Assembly: GCA_034722275.1 (NCBI GenBank)
Contig: JAYENW010000001.1
Location: forward strand, 62,001 to 126,000
Reading direction: 5' to 3'
DNA from: M55B177 sp034722275
Lineage (GTDB): Bacteria > Chloroflexota > Dehalococcoidia > GIF9 > AB-539-J10
Length of the DNA: 64,000 nt
The notes beneath the pieces are model-generated. The model was not told the DNA's origin. It searched no databases and worked only from the letters and a program-made list of their open reading frames with translations. Shown piece by piece: positions 23,958-32,384 of the stretch; position 1 is the stretch's first letter; each line of letters begins with the position of its first letter. A program made the translations under genes and the position numbers.

Positions 23958-25109
23958 TTAATATTCGTAAATAGGCAAAATACCCATTAACTCAGTCGTT
24001 TTATATAATCCTCTGTCTGTTCGCAGGTTTTCTTCAACCTCAAGATATATCTGGAGAGTCTCCTCGGCAGTTCGTTTCCAGGTAAATTCAGCGCTGCGCT
24101 GTAACCCTTTATTAACGAGTGTTTCTCTAAGCTCCTGATTTATGAGAAGTTCGTATAAAGTTGCTGTTATGTCTTCAATGTTATTTGGCTCAACCTGCAT
24201 CGCGGCATCGCCAGCTATTTCAGGAAGTGAGGGGCGGTTGGAGATTATCACAGGACAGCCACAAGCCATGGCTTCTAAAAGAGGACAGCCAAAGCCCTCG
24301 TAAAAAGAAGGCAGGATCAAACATTCAGCAGCAGAATAATATGCTGGCAGGTTTTCTTCAGGCACGTAGTCGGTAAAGATTACTTCCTCTCGAAGTCCAA
24401 GGTTTCCGATAACTTCCAGGCTCTGTTTTCTAAACTCTGCTTCGGGTCCTCCAGCCTTGCCTACCTTAACCAGTTTCAGTTTCTCGAATTTACCTCCCCT
24501 TTTCAATCTGCTGAAAGCTTTGAGAAGTCCGCTAAAATTTTTCTGGGGATGCTCTGAACCAACAAAGAGAAGATAGGGAAAGTCAAAGAGGTGATCTTTT
24601 ACAGGCTGGAACACCTGGTGGTCTATACCTTCATAGACCACTGAGATGTATTGCCCTGGTATTTCCAGGTGCCGTATCAGGTCTTGTTTTGTAGCCTGAG
24701 ATACGGCGATTACTCTGGTAGCTCTCTTAACGCCTCTGTAATCTAGAGAAAGATAGCGCTTGTCCCTGAAATTGGGATGATGAATGTAGGTAGTGTATCC
24801 CTTGAGATCAAAATATCTGCTAAGGTCGTGAACAGTGATGATGTAGGGTGGTTTAAGAAAAACTCCGTAGCGCCCCAGGTGTTGGTTGGGCAGGTGGATA
24901 ATGTCATTTCTTTGTCTCAGCATTTTGATGAATTGCCAATCCTCCCGGGATAGTCGCATCGCTCCTGGTGAGAAAAGTGAGATGTTGAACCGCATGGCCC
25001 TTTTCTGGTAGACGTTGAAATAAATCTTGGGCACGCTCAGGTTCTGAGCCAACTTTTGGGGATAAAGGTCTATGGCATCAGTGCCTAAAGTTGTTACCAG
25101 CGTTATCAT
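23958..25109 (-). CDS. Glycosyltransferase family 4 protein
   Basis: About 383 residues from the ATG at 25109, chosen because GGGAG lies 6 nt upstream; the frame remains open to 25145. It has the GT-B fold: an N-terminal domain with ITVHDLSRYF and RVIAVSQATKQDLIRHL, and a C-terminal domain with FVGSEHPQKNFSGLLKAF and the nucleotide-sugar-binding LILPSFYEGFGCPLLEAMACG (the E-x7-E signature). The acceptor is unknown; a cell-surface glycan or glycolipid is likely. It converges with otsB. The two are near neighbours but on opposite strands, so a shared pathway is only a guess. Confidence 0.87.
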   Translation of the reverse strand: MITLVTTLGTDAIDLYPQKLAQNLSVPKIYFNVYQKRAMRFNISLFSPGAMRLSREDWQFIKMLRQRNDIIHLPNQHLGRYGVFLKPPYIITVHDLSRYFDLKGYTTYIHHPNFRDKRYLSLDYRGVKRATRVIAVSQATKQDLIRHLEIPGQYISVVYEGIDHQVFQPVKDHLFDFPYLLFVGSEHPQKNFSGLLKAFSRLKRGGKFEKLKLVKVGKAGGPEAEFRKQSLEVIGNLGLREEVIFTDYVPEENLPAYYSAAECLILPSFYEGFGCPLLEAMACGCPVIISNRPSLPEIAGDAAMQVEPNNIEDITATLYELLINQELRETLVNKGLQRSAEFTWKRTAEETLQIYLEVEENLRTDRGLYKTTELMGILPIYEY

Positions 25110-25304
25110 TCTTCGCTCCCTTCTCTGATTTTTCTCCCATGCCACCTAATAGAATACCGCTTTTGGGGGAAACTGACTAGATGGTTCAATTGTGAAGTTA
25201 ATAACCAGGAAACGGATGGCACCTTGTAACCATTCCATATTTAAGTTCGAGCCCCCCTGGGCTTGAGAGCTTTCTTAAGCTGAGGCAAAAAGCTAAAACG
25301 AAAA

Positions 25305-25378
<74 letters not shown>

Positions 25379-25508
25379 AGTTATGTAATTATTCTATCAG
25401 ATTGTTGGCTAAGAGCAAATCCCGGTACAAGGCATCCAGGACATATTATACAGTTTTCAACTAACTCCTGGAGGGTATGCAATGTCTTGACATTCAGTCT
25501 TATATCTA

Positions 25509-25538
25509 TTGACACAGCGAGTCGTAGCAAGCTACTAT
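25509..25538 (+). promoter_or_regulatory. Possible promoter for the exported-protein cassette
   Basis: TTGACA at 25509-25514 and TACTAT at 25533-25538 with an 18-bp spacer. Transcription would start near 25545, which would leave the GGAGAG at 25540-25545 out of the mRNA. The match is good, but the geometry relative to the start codon is awkward. Confidence 0.35.
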
Positions 25539-25559
25539 AGGAGAGTTTTTGACCCAATC

Positions 25560-26129
25560 ATGAGTGGCAAAGGAATGAAGCTTGGCATTGTAGGTGTTTT
25601 GCTGAGTGGCATTGTGGCTTTGGCTTTTGCCTCTCTGGTAATGGCTCAAGGTGATAGTGAAGAAATAACCATTACTGCAAATACAGAGTCAGTGATAGGC
25701 ATAACGCTATCTCAAGCAAATTTGGATTTAGGAAATGTGGCTTCAAATACAGAGTATTTAAGCGAGCCACCTGCTGAATGGTGCACTATAACCAACACAG
25801 GCAATACCAGTGTGGATCTGAAAATTAAAGGGGAAGACGCTAAGCACATTGATTCTTACTATAGGTGGAATCTGAGCGATGATGAAACTAACGGCGAAGA
25901 CGAATATGTGCTCTGGTATCACATAGCAGGTGATGATGTCGGCAGTTATACCCTTATCACTGAAGGTGAAATCACCATGCAAAGAATCAAAGATGGAAGC
26001 CAATCCGCCTTGAGCCTTCAGTCTCATGATGACCATGTGCAGTTTGGGTTGAAACTGCTGACTCCCACCCATTTTCATGCTGGTAGACCGATGGAAGCTA
26101 ATATTACCATAAGTGCTGTTGCTAACTGA
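25560..26129 (+). CDS. Exported protein of unknown function, paralogue of next gene
   Basis: About 189 residues from the ATG at 25560 (AGGAGAG 14 nt upstream; the ATG at 25575 is an alternative). A signal peptide (MSGKGMK, then a hydrophobic stretch to LVMAQ) precedes a mature domain rich in predicted beta strands (ITITANTESVIGITL, TSVDLKIKGED). It shares NTEY, a WCT(I/L)T motif, FGLKLLTP and a terminal ISAVA with the following protein, so the two arose by duplication. I do not recognise the family; it resembles small surface or fibre-like beta-sandwich proteins in layout. No cell-wall sorting signal is seen. Confidence 0.75.
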   Translation: MSGKGMKLGIVGVLLSGIVALAFASLVMAQGDSEEITITANTESVIGITLSQANLDLGNVASNTEYLSEPPAEWCTITNTGNTSVDLKIKGEDAKHIDSYYRWNLSDDETNGEDEYVLWYHIAGDDVGSYTLITEGEITMQRIKDGSQSALSLQSHDDHVQFGLKLLTPTHFHAGRPMEANITISAVAN

Positions 26130-26145
26130 TGAAGCAAAGGAATTA

Positions 26146-26757
26146 ATGAAAGAAGTGAAGATAAGCGTAATTGGCATTTTATCAGCGGTTATCTTTGTTT
26201 TAATGTTTTATTTGCCGACATCAGCCCTGGATAGCTCTGGTACCATAACTATTACCATGACTGGAAGCAAAGAAATATCTATTTCTCTGGAACCAACAAA
26301 CTGGAACCTGGAAGCTGATGGGGATGGGACGGTAAGCCCGAATACTGAATATACAACCGGTGCGCAGTGGTGTACTCTCACTGTGGGGGGTAATTGTGAT
26401 GTGAAAACTTACATCGCAGGTGAAGATGCTGTAGGTACCGATGAGCCTGCCTATAAATGGATATTGAGCACTGATGGAAGTAACAATGTAGGGGTATATG
26501 CTTCATGGTTTGAAGTAGATGATGTGGAACACGGAGATCAAAGGTGCACACTAATTCCTGAGGCCACGGAAGAATCACCAGGAGAGAACCTTTGGCCGTA
26601 TTCTGGGGGCTCAAATCTGTCACCTAGTGACATCAGGCATTTTGGGCTCAAGTTATTAACGCCTCAGCCTGATTTTACTGATGGGGGCACCGGATACTTC
26701 TTGAATGGAGGGGTGGGGGTGCAAACTACTGTTACCATAAGTGCCGTGGCTGCGTGA
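26146..26757 (+). CDS. Exported protein of unknown function, paralogue of preceding gene
   Basis: About 203 residues from the ATG at 26146, chosen for AAAGGA 5 nt upstream. A signal peptide (KISVIGILSAVIFVLMFYLP, cleavage near TSA-LD) precedes a beta-rich domain (GTITITMTGSKEISISL). It shares NTEY, QWCTLT, FGLKLLTP and a terminal ISAVAA with its upstream paralogue, but has three Cys in the mature part (two in WCT...NC, one in QRC), versus one upstream. Its stop overlaps the next start as TGATG. Function is unknown; the cassette suggests surface display. Confidence 0.77.
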   Translation: MKEVKISVIGILSAVIFVLMFYLPTSALDSSGTITITMTGSKEISISLEPTNWNLEADGDGTVSPNTEYTTGAQWCTLTVGGNCDVKTYIAGEDAVGTDEPAYKWILSTDGSNNVGVYASWFEVDDVEHGDQRCTLIPEATEESPGENLWPYSGGSNLSPSDIRHFGLKLLTPQPDFTDGGTGYFLNGGVGVQTTVTISAVAA

Positions 26758-27338
26758 TGTTAGAAAAACGAAGCTCTCTCATTTGCCTGGTTGCAGTTTT
26801 AATAGCTGGTGCTGTTCTCTGGCCTTCTCCAGCTCAAGCTCACGGCTTTACTATATCCCCTGCTGAAATAAATATAGATAATCTGACTCCAGGGCAAGAA
26901 GCTGAATTTGAGCTTACTATCCGCAACGATGATGATGTAACTCATAGGTTCACTTTTGCTGCTTATCATTCTGAGCAAAAAGATAGAAGAGAAGGGAGAG
27001 CAGAATTCCCCGATGATGATTGGATAAGCTTTTCTCCTCAAAGACCAGAAATACCTCCCAATTCTAGCTCCACCGTGAAGGTGCAAGTTGCTATTCCCCC
27101 GGATTCAAAGTGGGCCAATAAGGATTGGGAGATATGGCTAGGGGTCACTCCTGAGTCCAGCAGCTTGTTGGCTGTGAAGCTATATGTTCGCCTGCTGGTA
27201 TCTACAGGTGGAAGTGTATACGCCAACCCTCGAACAAATCTGCCTATTTGGGCTATCGTTATCACATTGGTAATACTTATCTTGAGCTTTTACTACTTTA
27301 GGAGGAGAAAAAGGCAGGAGAAGAGAAGTCAAAGTTAA
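26757..27338 (+). CDS. Membrane-anchored Ig-like protein, DUF916/WxL-associated type
   Basis: About 193 residues. A signal peptide (to PAQAHG) is followed by an Ig/chaperone-like extracytoplasmic domain (FTISPAEINIDNLTPGQEAEF, RFTFAAYHSE, WLGVTPESSSLLAVKLYVRLLV), then one transmembrane helix (residues about 163-180) and a strongly basic tail (FRRRKRQEKRS). This topology is that of DUF916-type proteins, which in Gram-positives accompany WxL surface proteins. The ATG at 26757 overlaps the previous stop (TGATG). It may anchor or chaperone the two exported proteins upstream; that is inference from context. Confidence 0.75.
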   Translation: MLEKRSSLICLVAVLIAGAVLWPSPAQAHGFTISPAEINIDNLTPGQEAEFELTIRNDDDVTHRFTFAAYHSEQKDRREGRAEFPDDDWISFSPQRPEIPPNSSSTVKVQVAIPPDSKWANKDWEIWLGVTPESSSLLAVKLYVRLLVSTGGSVYANPRTNLPIWAIVITLVILILSFYYFRRRKRQEKRSQS

Positions 27339-27388
27339 GATATTATCTTTGACAGAATTCACATCATATACATACAATAGACTTTAAG

Positions 27389-28084
27389 ATGAATCTGGGG
27401 GGACAGCTTTATAAACTGCAGCAAGTAGATTTGGAGGTTCAAGAGAAACGGCGAATGCTAAAAGAGGTAGAAAACTTCCTTGGGGATGATGAAGCTTTGA
27501 TTGCTGCCAAATCCAACCTCGCCACGCAAGAAGAGCAGCTAACGGAAATGAAAAAAAACCAGAAGTGTGTAGAGTGGGAGCTGGAAGACCTTCAAGAAAA
27601 AGTAAGGCAAATCAACCATAAGCTTTATAATGGCAATATTAAAAATCCCAAAGAATTACTTAATCTAGAGAGCGAGGCTAAAAGTCTTAAGGTGAGGGCG
27701 AAGGGAAAAGAAGATGAAGTGCTAGAATTGATGGTTCAGGTGGAGGAACTAGAGGATAAGGTGGCTATCAGCAGCAAAGAAAGCCAAAGATTACGGAGGG
27801 AATGGCAAGAGAAACAAGGGACTTTTAGTCATAAGAAAACTGAAATAGAAATTGAGATTGGTGAACTTGAAAAAGTCCGCCGTGGACTGGCAGAGTTGAT
27901 TGACCTGGAAAATGTGGAACTTTACGAACAGTTGAGATTAACTGAAGGCCAGGCTGTAGTCAGAGTAGAGCGAGGAAGGTGTCAGGGATGCCATATTGCC
28001 TTGCCTACAAGTCAATGGCAAAAAGCTAAAGCTGGCGAGTTAGTCCAGTGCAATAACTGCAGTAGAATACTATATATGGAGTAG
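27389..28084 (+). CDS. Coiled-coil protein with C-terminal C4 zinc ribbon
   Basis: A 231-residue protein. Residues about 5-180 form a long charged coiled-coil hairpin; the C-terminus has a four-Cys zinc ribbon, CQGC ... CNNC (GRCQGCHIALP, VQCNNCSRILY). This is the CT398-like/zf-RING_7 family, often found near RNase P RNA or DUF34 genes in bacteria; its function is not known, with nucleic-acid or protein-complex scaffolding suggested. It sits 45 bp upstream of rnpB. Confidence 0.88.
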   Translation: MNLGGQLYKLQQVDLEVQEKRRMLKEVENFLGDDEALIAAKSNLATQEEQLTEMKKNQKCVEWELEDLQEKVRQINHKLYNGNIKNPKELLNLESEAKSLKVRAKGKEDEVLELMVQVEELEDKVAISSKESQRLRREWQEKQGTFSHKKTEIEIEIGELEKVRRGLAELIDLENVELYEQLRLTEGQAVVRVERGRCQGCHIALPTSQWQKAKAGELVQCNNCSRILYME

Positions 28085-28129
28085 GCCAGAAAATTTGACT
28101 CCTTTATTTATTAGCTGTAAGCTGGACTT

Positions 28130-28494
28130 GGGCAAGTAGATCGGATGGTCGCTCCGCGTTATCGCGGGGAGGAAAGTCCGGGCTCCACCGGGCAAGGTGC
28201 TGGGTAATACCCAGGAGGGGTGACCCTATGGAAAGTGCCACAGAAACATACCGCCAATGGCTAGTCAAGAGCTAGTACAGGCAAGGGTGAAATGGTGAGG
28301 TAAGAGCTCACCAGCAGCCAGGTGACTGGCTGGCTGGGCAAACCCCACCTGGAGCAAGACCAAATAGGAGGGCGCTTGAGGTGCTCGGCCGATGCCCTCG
28401 GGTTGGTTGCTTGACCCTGTTGGTAACATCAGGGCTAGATGGATGGCCACCGTTCCATTTGGAATACAGAACCCGGCTTATAGACTACTTGCCC
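28130..28494 (+). ncRNA. rnpB: RNase P RNA component, bacterial type A
   Basis: The P1 helix is formed by GGGCAAGTAG (28130-28139) and CTACTTGCCC (28485-28494). Conserved core blocks follow in order: GAGGAAAGTCCGGGCTCC, ACAGAAACATACCGCC, GGTGAGGTAAGAGCTCACC, GGCAAACCCCACC, AGATGGATGGCC and ACAGAACCCGGCTTA. About 365 nt, normal for the class. It processes tRNA 5' ends. Ends are approximate by a few bases. Confidence 0.97.
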
Positions 28495-28522
28495 GCTCCA
28501 CATTGACATAGATATAAGCAAT

Positions 28523-28993
28523 ATGAAAATAGTGGTACTTTCTGATACTCATGTGAGTTCACTGAAAAACCTCCCTGAAAAGCTGCTCGAGACACTATCC
28601 CAGGCTGACTTGATCATCCATGCGGGAGATTTCACCACTATGGAAGTTCTTGATGAGCTAAAACAATTGGGAAATGTAAAAGCAGTTCAAGGGAATATGG
28701 ATTCGGCTGAATTAAAGGCGGTACTCCCAACTAAGGAAATACTCGAAATAAGAAATAAAAGGATTGGCATCACTCATGGCTGGGGTGCTCCTTGGGGATT
28801 AGAGGGAAAGGTGAAGAGTGTTTTTGCCCAGGATAAAGTAGATGCCATTTTGTATGGGCATTCACATAAAGCTCAAAATAAGGTGGTAGATGGCATTCTC
28901 TTTTTCAATCCCGGAAGAGCTTCAAATTCCTTTGGTATCCTTACGATTGGGAAAGACATTAAAGGGGTGGTAATAAGCTCTAAGGATAGATAA
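28523..28993 (+). CDS. YfcE/MJ0936-type metallophosphoesterase
   Basis: A 156-residue calcineurin-like phosphoesterase with the metal-binding motifs in order: MKIVVLSDTHV (DxH), IIHAGDFTT (GD), VQGNMDS (GNxD), ITHGWGA (H) and LYGHSHKAQNK (GHxH). Relatives are Mn-dependent phosphodiesterases whose physiological substrates are uncertain. It is 29 bp downstream of rnpB and converges with the protein B gene. Confidence 0.9.
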   Translation: MKIVVLSDTHVSSLKNLPEKLLETLSQADLIIHAGDFTTMEVLDELKQLGNVKAVQGNMDSAELKAVLPTKEILEIRNKRIGITHGWGAPWGLEGKVKSVFAQDKVDAILYGHSHKAQNKVVDGILFFNPGRASNSFGILTIGKDIKGVVISSKDR

Positions 28994-28998
28994 GAGTT

Positions 28999-29832
28999 TT
29001 ATTGCTTTATAGCAATAGAAGCATAGCCGACTACCCTGGATAAATCTCCAGTGGTATCTCCACTGGTAGCATACTTCAATAAAGTTGCCTTTTGCGCTTT
29101 CGCTTCCTTGGCGGCGATGATAGCGGAAGCTACTGGCCCAAAGCCACACATCGTGCTATCAAGGTGTTCACGCCGCTGATACAACTGCTCCTCATCTAAG
29201 TTAATTATAGCCTCAATCATGGAAGCATCCTTCTCTGTGGCGATGGACTGAGGCTCGTAATGTGTAAAATCGCTGCTGGCTATGATGATGATATCATCAC
29301 CAGCCTGGGAAATCGCCTGCCCCACTTCTCTAGCCGTTTCCATGTCTTGAGCCATCATGGTTATGGGCACAAATTTTATCTCTTTGTAGAGATGCTGGAG
29401 CCAGGGGATCTGCACTTCAACGCTATGTTCATACAGGTGAGCAGTTTCATCTGCCTGTATTATTCCACCTAGCAATTTATGGGCCAGTTCTTCATTCACC
29501 TCAGCCTCTCCAAAGGGTGTCCTCCAAGCACCTTCTGCCCATACGGAAACTGCTGCACCGTAACCAGTATGATTGGGACCGATTACCACCACTGTATCGG
29601 GGATTCCATCGCTAGCCAGTTCTCTATAAGCATGAGCGGCCACAGGACCAGAATACAAATAGCCAGCATGAGGAACGACAAGAGCAACAATTTTTCTTGT
29701 TCCCTTAGTGTCTACCTGTGGCAACGCTCCTGGACCGAGTTTATGCCTGTAGCACCATTCGATTTGTTCTGTCAGTTCTTCAGCAGTGCCAGCATAGAAC
29801 ATACCTGAAGCAGCAGGCTCCCTTACCTTCAT
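28999..29832 (-). CDS. AmmeMemoRadiSam system protein B (MEMO1 family)
   Basis: A 277-residue MEMO-like protein: REPAASGMFYAGTAEEL at the N-terminus, VPHAGYLYSGPVAAHAY, VVIGPNHTGYG, EHSVEVQIPWLQHL, ASSDFTHYEPQ and TMCGFGPV. The conserved His and Cys residues correspond to metal-binding positions in MEMO1. In bacteria it is part of a three-protein set with an AMMECR1 protein and a radical SAM enzyme; neither obvious partner is adjacent. The chemistry of the system is not settled. Confidence 0.9.
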   Translation of the reverse strand: MKVREPAASGMFYAGTAEELTEQIEWCYRHKLGPGALPQVDTKGTRKIVALVVPHAGYLYSGPVAAHAYRELASDGIPDTVVVIGPNHTGYGAAVSVWAEGAWRTPFGEAEVNEELAHKLLGGIIQADETAHLYEHSVEVQIPWLQHLYKEIKFVPITMMAQDMETAREVGQAISQAGDDIIIIASSDFTHYEPQSIATEKDASMIEAIINLDEEQLYQRREHLDSTMCGFGPVASAIIAAKEAKAQKATLLKYATSGDTTGDLSRVVGYASIAIKQ

Positions 29833-29849
29833 AGCTCGTCTCCAAAATG

Positions 29850-30479
29850 TTAATCTTTGCTGTCTTCTTTTGCCTTAGCGCGATCCCGAAGCCAGCGATG
29901 AATCTCATCCAATGCTGGTGGGAAGACATTGAACACTTCTGCATTATTGGGAAATTGCAAGTTATGCCCCTCTCTTATAAAGAGAAGCCCTGCTTCGCCC
30001 TCTTTAAGTGTCTCGTTCATCTTCTTAGACATGAATTCATACCTTTTTTTGGAAGCCTCGAGATAAAATTGGAAAACTTTCCCTGCCACTTTCTCACTGG
30101 TAATCCCGAGTAAAAGGCATCTTTCCCAATCTGTAACCTCTTCCAGCAGTTCCCTATCTTCGACTGCCTCTAGACTAGCCCCATCATCACACTTGCTCTT
30201 GGTGATTTGGTAGCTATTGAGACTTGATTTCTCCATAAATTTCATGCCTTCATCGCCGCCTAATGAGAGAGACTCATGGTAGATTCGTTTTACCTTGCCG
30301 ACTTTCGTTTCCAGATTAGTTAACTGTTCTTCTACCTGCTGCCAGTAGCAAATGCACTTTTCTCTGTATTCAGATGGTACATTTTCATCGCTATATACCA
30401 GAGGGACAAGGTAGATTTTTTTCCCTCGCTTGAAAGGCTCTACAGGTGGTTTTTCTATTTTACCTATTTGTTCTGTCAT
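29850..30479 (-). CDS. Hypothetical protein
   Basis: A 209-residue, charged, mostly helical soluble protein that I do not recognise. It begins with a short strand-like segment (KKIYLVPLVYSD), has Cys residues in KCICYW and ERCLLLG, and ends in a helical stretch (DEIHRWLRDRAKAKEDSKD). No membrane segment or signal peptide. It lies 17 bp upstream of the protein B gene and 6 bp downstream of the 104-residue gene, so the three probably form an operon. Confidence 0.7.
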   Translation of the reverse strand: MTEQIGKIEKPPVEPFKRGKKIYLVPLVYSDENVPSEYREKCICYWQQVEEQLTNLETKVGKVKRIYHESLSLGGDEGMKFMEKSSLNSYQITKSKCDDGASLEAVEDRELLEEVTDWERCLLLGITSEKVAGKVFQFYLEASKKRYEFMSKKMNETLKEGEAGLLFIREGHNLQFPNNAEVFNVFPPALDEIHRWLRDRAKAKEDSKD

Positions 30480-30485
30480 TGTTAT

Positions 30486-30800
30486 TTAACCGGAATCTTC
30501 TTCCTCGCCCCGGCCTTGCATTATTTCCTTAATTCGCTGAGCAAGCTTGGGATTTTCCTTGAGGCGCTGAGTAAATACCGGGCAACTTTGCAGAATCGTA
30601 TTCTGCCCCGTAGTAGCTATACTTTCTATGAATCCCTCCAGGTCGCTTCTGACCTGTTCCGGTAGATTTGCTCCCTGCATCATCAACTTGAATTGTCCGA
30701 TATCTTCAGTGTTAATCTGTATTGGAGATAGACAATTCTTGTACCAGGGACAATCTTTACATCTGATGAGCGCTTGAGCTTTATCTAAAATGTCTCCCAT
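30486..30800 (-). CDS. Hypothetical protein with N-terminal Cys cluster
   Basis: A 104-residue protein with three closely spaced Cys near the N-terminus (RCKDCPWYKNC) and one near residue 73 (SCPVF), a pattern that could bind zinc or an iron-sulfur cluster. The remainder is helical and ends in an acidic tail. GGAGGG 7 nt upstream gives a firm start. It is the first gene of the leftward trio with the 209-residue protein and the MEMO-type protein B. The family is not recognised. Confidence 0.72.
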   Translation of the reverse strand: MGDILDKAQALIRCKDCPWYKNCLSPIQINTEDIGQFKLMMQGANLPEQVRSDLEGFIESIATTGQNTILQSCPVFTQRLKENPKLAQRIKEIMQGRGEEEDSG

Positions 30801-30849
30801 TTTGCCACCCTCCTATAAATCTAATTGTATCATCTCTTCCAGGGCAAAG

Positions 30850-31066
30850 TTAAATCAAGTCTTCTTGCTGCTATGTCCAGGATGTGCCATGCAATTTCCA
30901 AGTAATGGTTATTCAAACGTGTTTAAGGGACGCACAGGTTCTTGAAATCGATGTTAACCATAAGGTGGAGGTGAGGGAGATGGAGCCGGTATGTTAGAAT
31001 TGTTGACTGCTGGCTATGTCACAACAGGAGTACTGGATGGGGAAATTGAAAAGAATTGGTTTTTGA
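30850..31066 (+). pseudogene. Possible frameshifted glutaredoxin/thioredoxin-like remnant
   Basis: No intact ORF covers this gap, but fragments in different frames line up with a small redox protein: CPGCAMQFP (from 30874), then VLEIDVNHKVEVREMEP, then ELLTAGYVTTGVLDGEIEKNWF. The CxxC-containing start and a GVLDGEI segment late in the chain match the layout of the redox-active disulfide family. The adjacent ccdA and tlpA genes make a redox protein plausible here. The assignment is tentative; sequencing error could also explain the shifts. Confidence 0.35.
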
Positions 31067-31750
31067 ATGATGAATATAACATTCCCTATAGCGATAGCTG
31101 CTGGGGCATTATCCTTTCTCTCGCCCTGCATTTTGCCCCTGGTGCCAGTGTATATAGCAAATGTGGCTGGCAACTCAGTTTTAACAGCTACTCCTCCAAG
31201 CCGAAGATATATTTTCCTGCACACCATTAGCTTTGTAGCTGGTTTCTCCCTGGTTTTTATTGCTCTGGGTGCTTCTCTGGGATTGCTGGGTGCTATAGTG
31301 CCCTTTGAGCTACTGCGTAACATAGCTGGCGCGCTGTTAATTGCATTTGGATTGTTCTTACTGGCGGCAACTAAACTGCCGTGGCTCAATTATGAGAAAC
31401 ATCTTAATCTCACCCAGGCCAGGAGTTCAGGATACTTGAGGTCTCTGGCGATAGGGGTGATATTCTCTCTGGGTTGGACTCCCTGTGTTGGCCCGATATT
31501 GGGAGGCATTCTGGCCTTGGCCTGGAGCTCACATACAGCGTGGCAGGGTATTTACCTGCTGGTGGCGTATTGTATTGGCTTGGGTTTGCCTTTCATTATT
31601 GTGAGCCTGGTCTTGGGTGCTGTATCAGGGTCTCTTAGATGGCTCAGCCGCCATGGATTCATTACCCTGGCTGTAAGTGCGGCTCTGTTGATTATTGTGG
31701 GAATCCTGATGTTAATGAATAAGCTATCATTTATTAGCAGCGGTTTCTGA
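31067..31750 (+). CDS. ccdA: Cytochrome c biogenesis/disulfide transporter protein CcdA
   Basis: A 227-residue inner-membrane protein of the CcdA/DsbD-beta family with six hydrophobic segments. The two redox Cys are in FLSPCILPLVP (helix 1) and LGWTPCVGPILGG (helix 4). It moves electrons from cytoplasmic thioredoxin to exported thiol proteins; the lipoprotein thioredoxin 10 bp downstream is the evident acceptor. No clear Shine-Dalgarno sequence precedes the ATG at 31067; the ATG at 31070 is equally possible. Confidence 0.93.
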   Translation: MMNITFPIAIAAGALSFLSPCILPLVPVYIANVAGNSVLTATPPSRRYIFLHTISFVAGFSLVFIALGASLGLLGAIVPFELLRNIAGALLIAFGLFLLAATKLPWLNYEKHLNLTQARSSGYLRSLAIGVIFSLGWTPCVGPILGGILALAWSSHTAWQGIYLLVAYCIGLGLPFIIVSLVLGAVSGSLRWLSRHGFITLAVSAALLIIVGILMLMNKLSFISSGF

Positions 31751-31760
31751 AGGAGGATTT

Positions 31761-32288
31761 ATGAACATGCCGGGCAAATCAAAGAATTGGTTAATCAGAG
31801 TGAGCCTGGTTATCGCAATTTTCAGTTTAGTTGCAGGTGTTCTGGGATGCGATTCATCCAGTCCCTCTGTGCCCGAGGTAGGAAACGAGGCGCCTGACTT
31901 CACTGTAGCCACCATGGCAGGCACAAAAATATCTCTATCTGAACTGCGAGGCAAGCCAGTGGTGGTTAATTTCTGGGCGACCTGGTGTGGTCCCTGTCGC
32001 AGTGAGATGGGTTATATTGAAGCGGTAGCCAGAGAAAGTGGGGGAAAGATAAAATTCGTAGCTGTTAATATAGGTGAAAGTGACGCCAGAGAGCGTCAAT
32101 TCTTCGGTAACAGTGATGTAAGTTTTACCGTGGCTCTGGACAGTGACCGGTATCTAGCTGCAAAGTATGCTGTGCAGTATATCCCCACTACTTTTTTTAT
32201 TGATAGCGAAGGCATTATCGTTGACATAAAAGTTGGTGCATTTTCCAGCGAAATGGATCTCTGGAGTAGCTTGAATACGCTTTTTTAG
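31761..32288 (+). CDS. TlpA/ResA-like thioredoxin lipoprotein
   Basis: A 175-residue exported thioredoxin-fold protein. A signal peptide ends in a lipobox with Cys30 (AGVLGC), then a linker, then the AhpC/TSA-Redoxin domain with active site FWATWCGPCR (Cys76, Cys79) and the cis-Pro segment YIPTTFFID. It would reduce disulfides outside the cytoplasm, with CcdA supplying electrons. GGAGG just upstream fixes the start. Confidence 0.92.
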   Translation: MNMPGKSKNWLIRVSLVIAIFSLVAGVLGCDSSSPSVPEVGNEAPDFTVATMAGTKISLSELRGKPVVVNFWATWCGPCRSEMGYIEAVARESGGKIKFVAVNIGESDARERQFFGNSDVSFTVALDSDRYLAAKYAVQYIPTTFFIDSEGIIVDIKVGAFSSEMDLWSSLNTLF

Positions 32289-32384
32289 GTTGGGTATGAG
32301 GTTGCCCTACGGGGAAGGATGATTTAATATGTATCCCAGAAATTGTTTGAGATAATTGAATTATCTACCAAAGGAGCATTATCT

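Noticed and set aside
25509..25559. TTG start giving a longer first exported protein
   Set aside because: The added residues do not look like a signal-peptide n-region, and the TTG lies in a promoter -35 box; the ATG at 25560 gives a normal signal peptide.
30991..31230. A 79-codon ORF overlapping ccdA
   Set aside because: Most of it is a frame shadow of ccdA; only its first part agrees with the redox-protein remnant, so it is not an intact gene.
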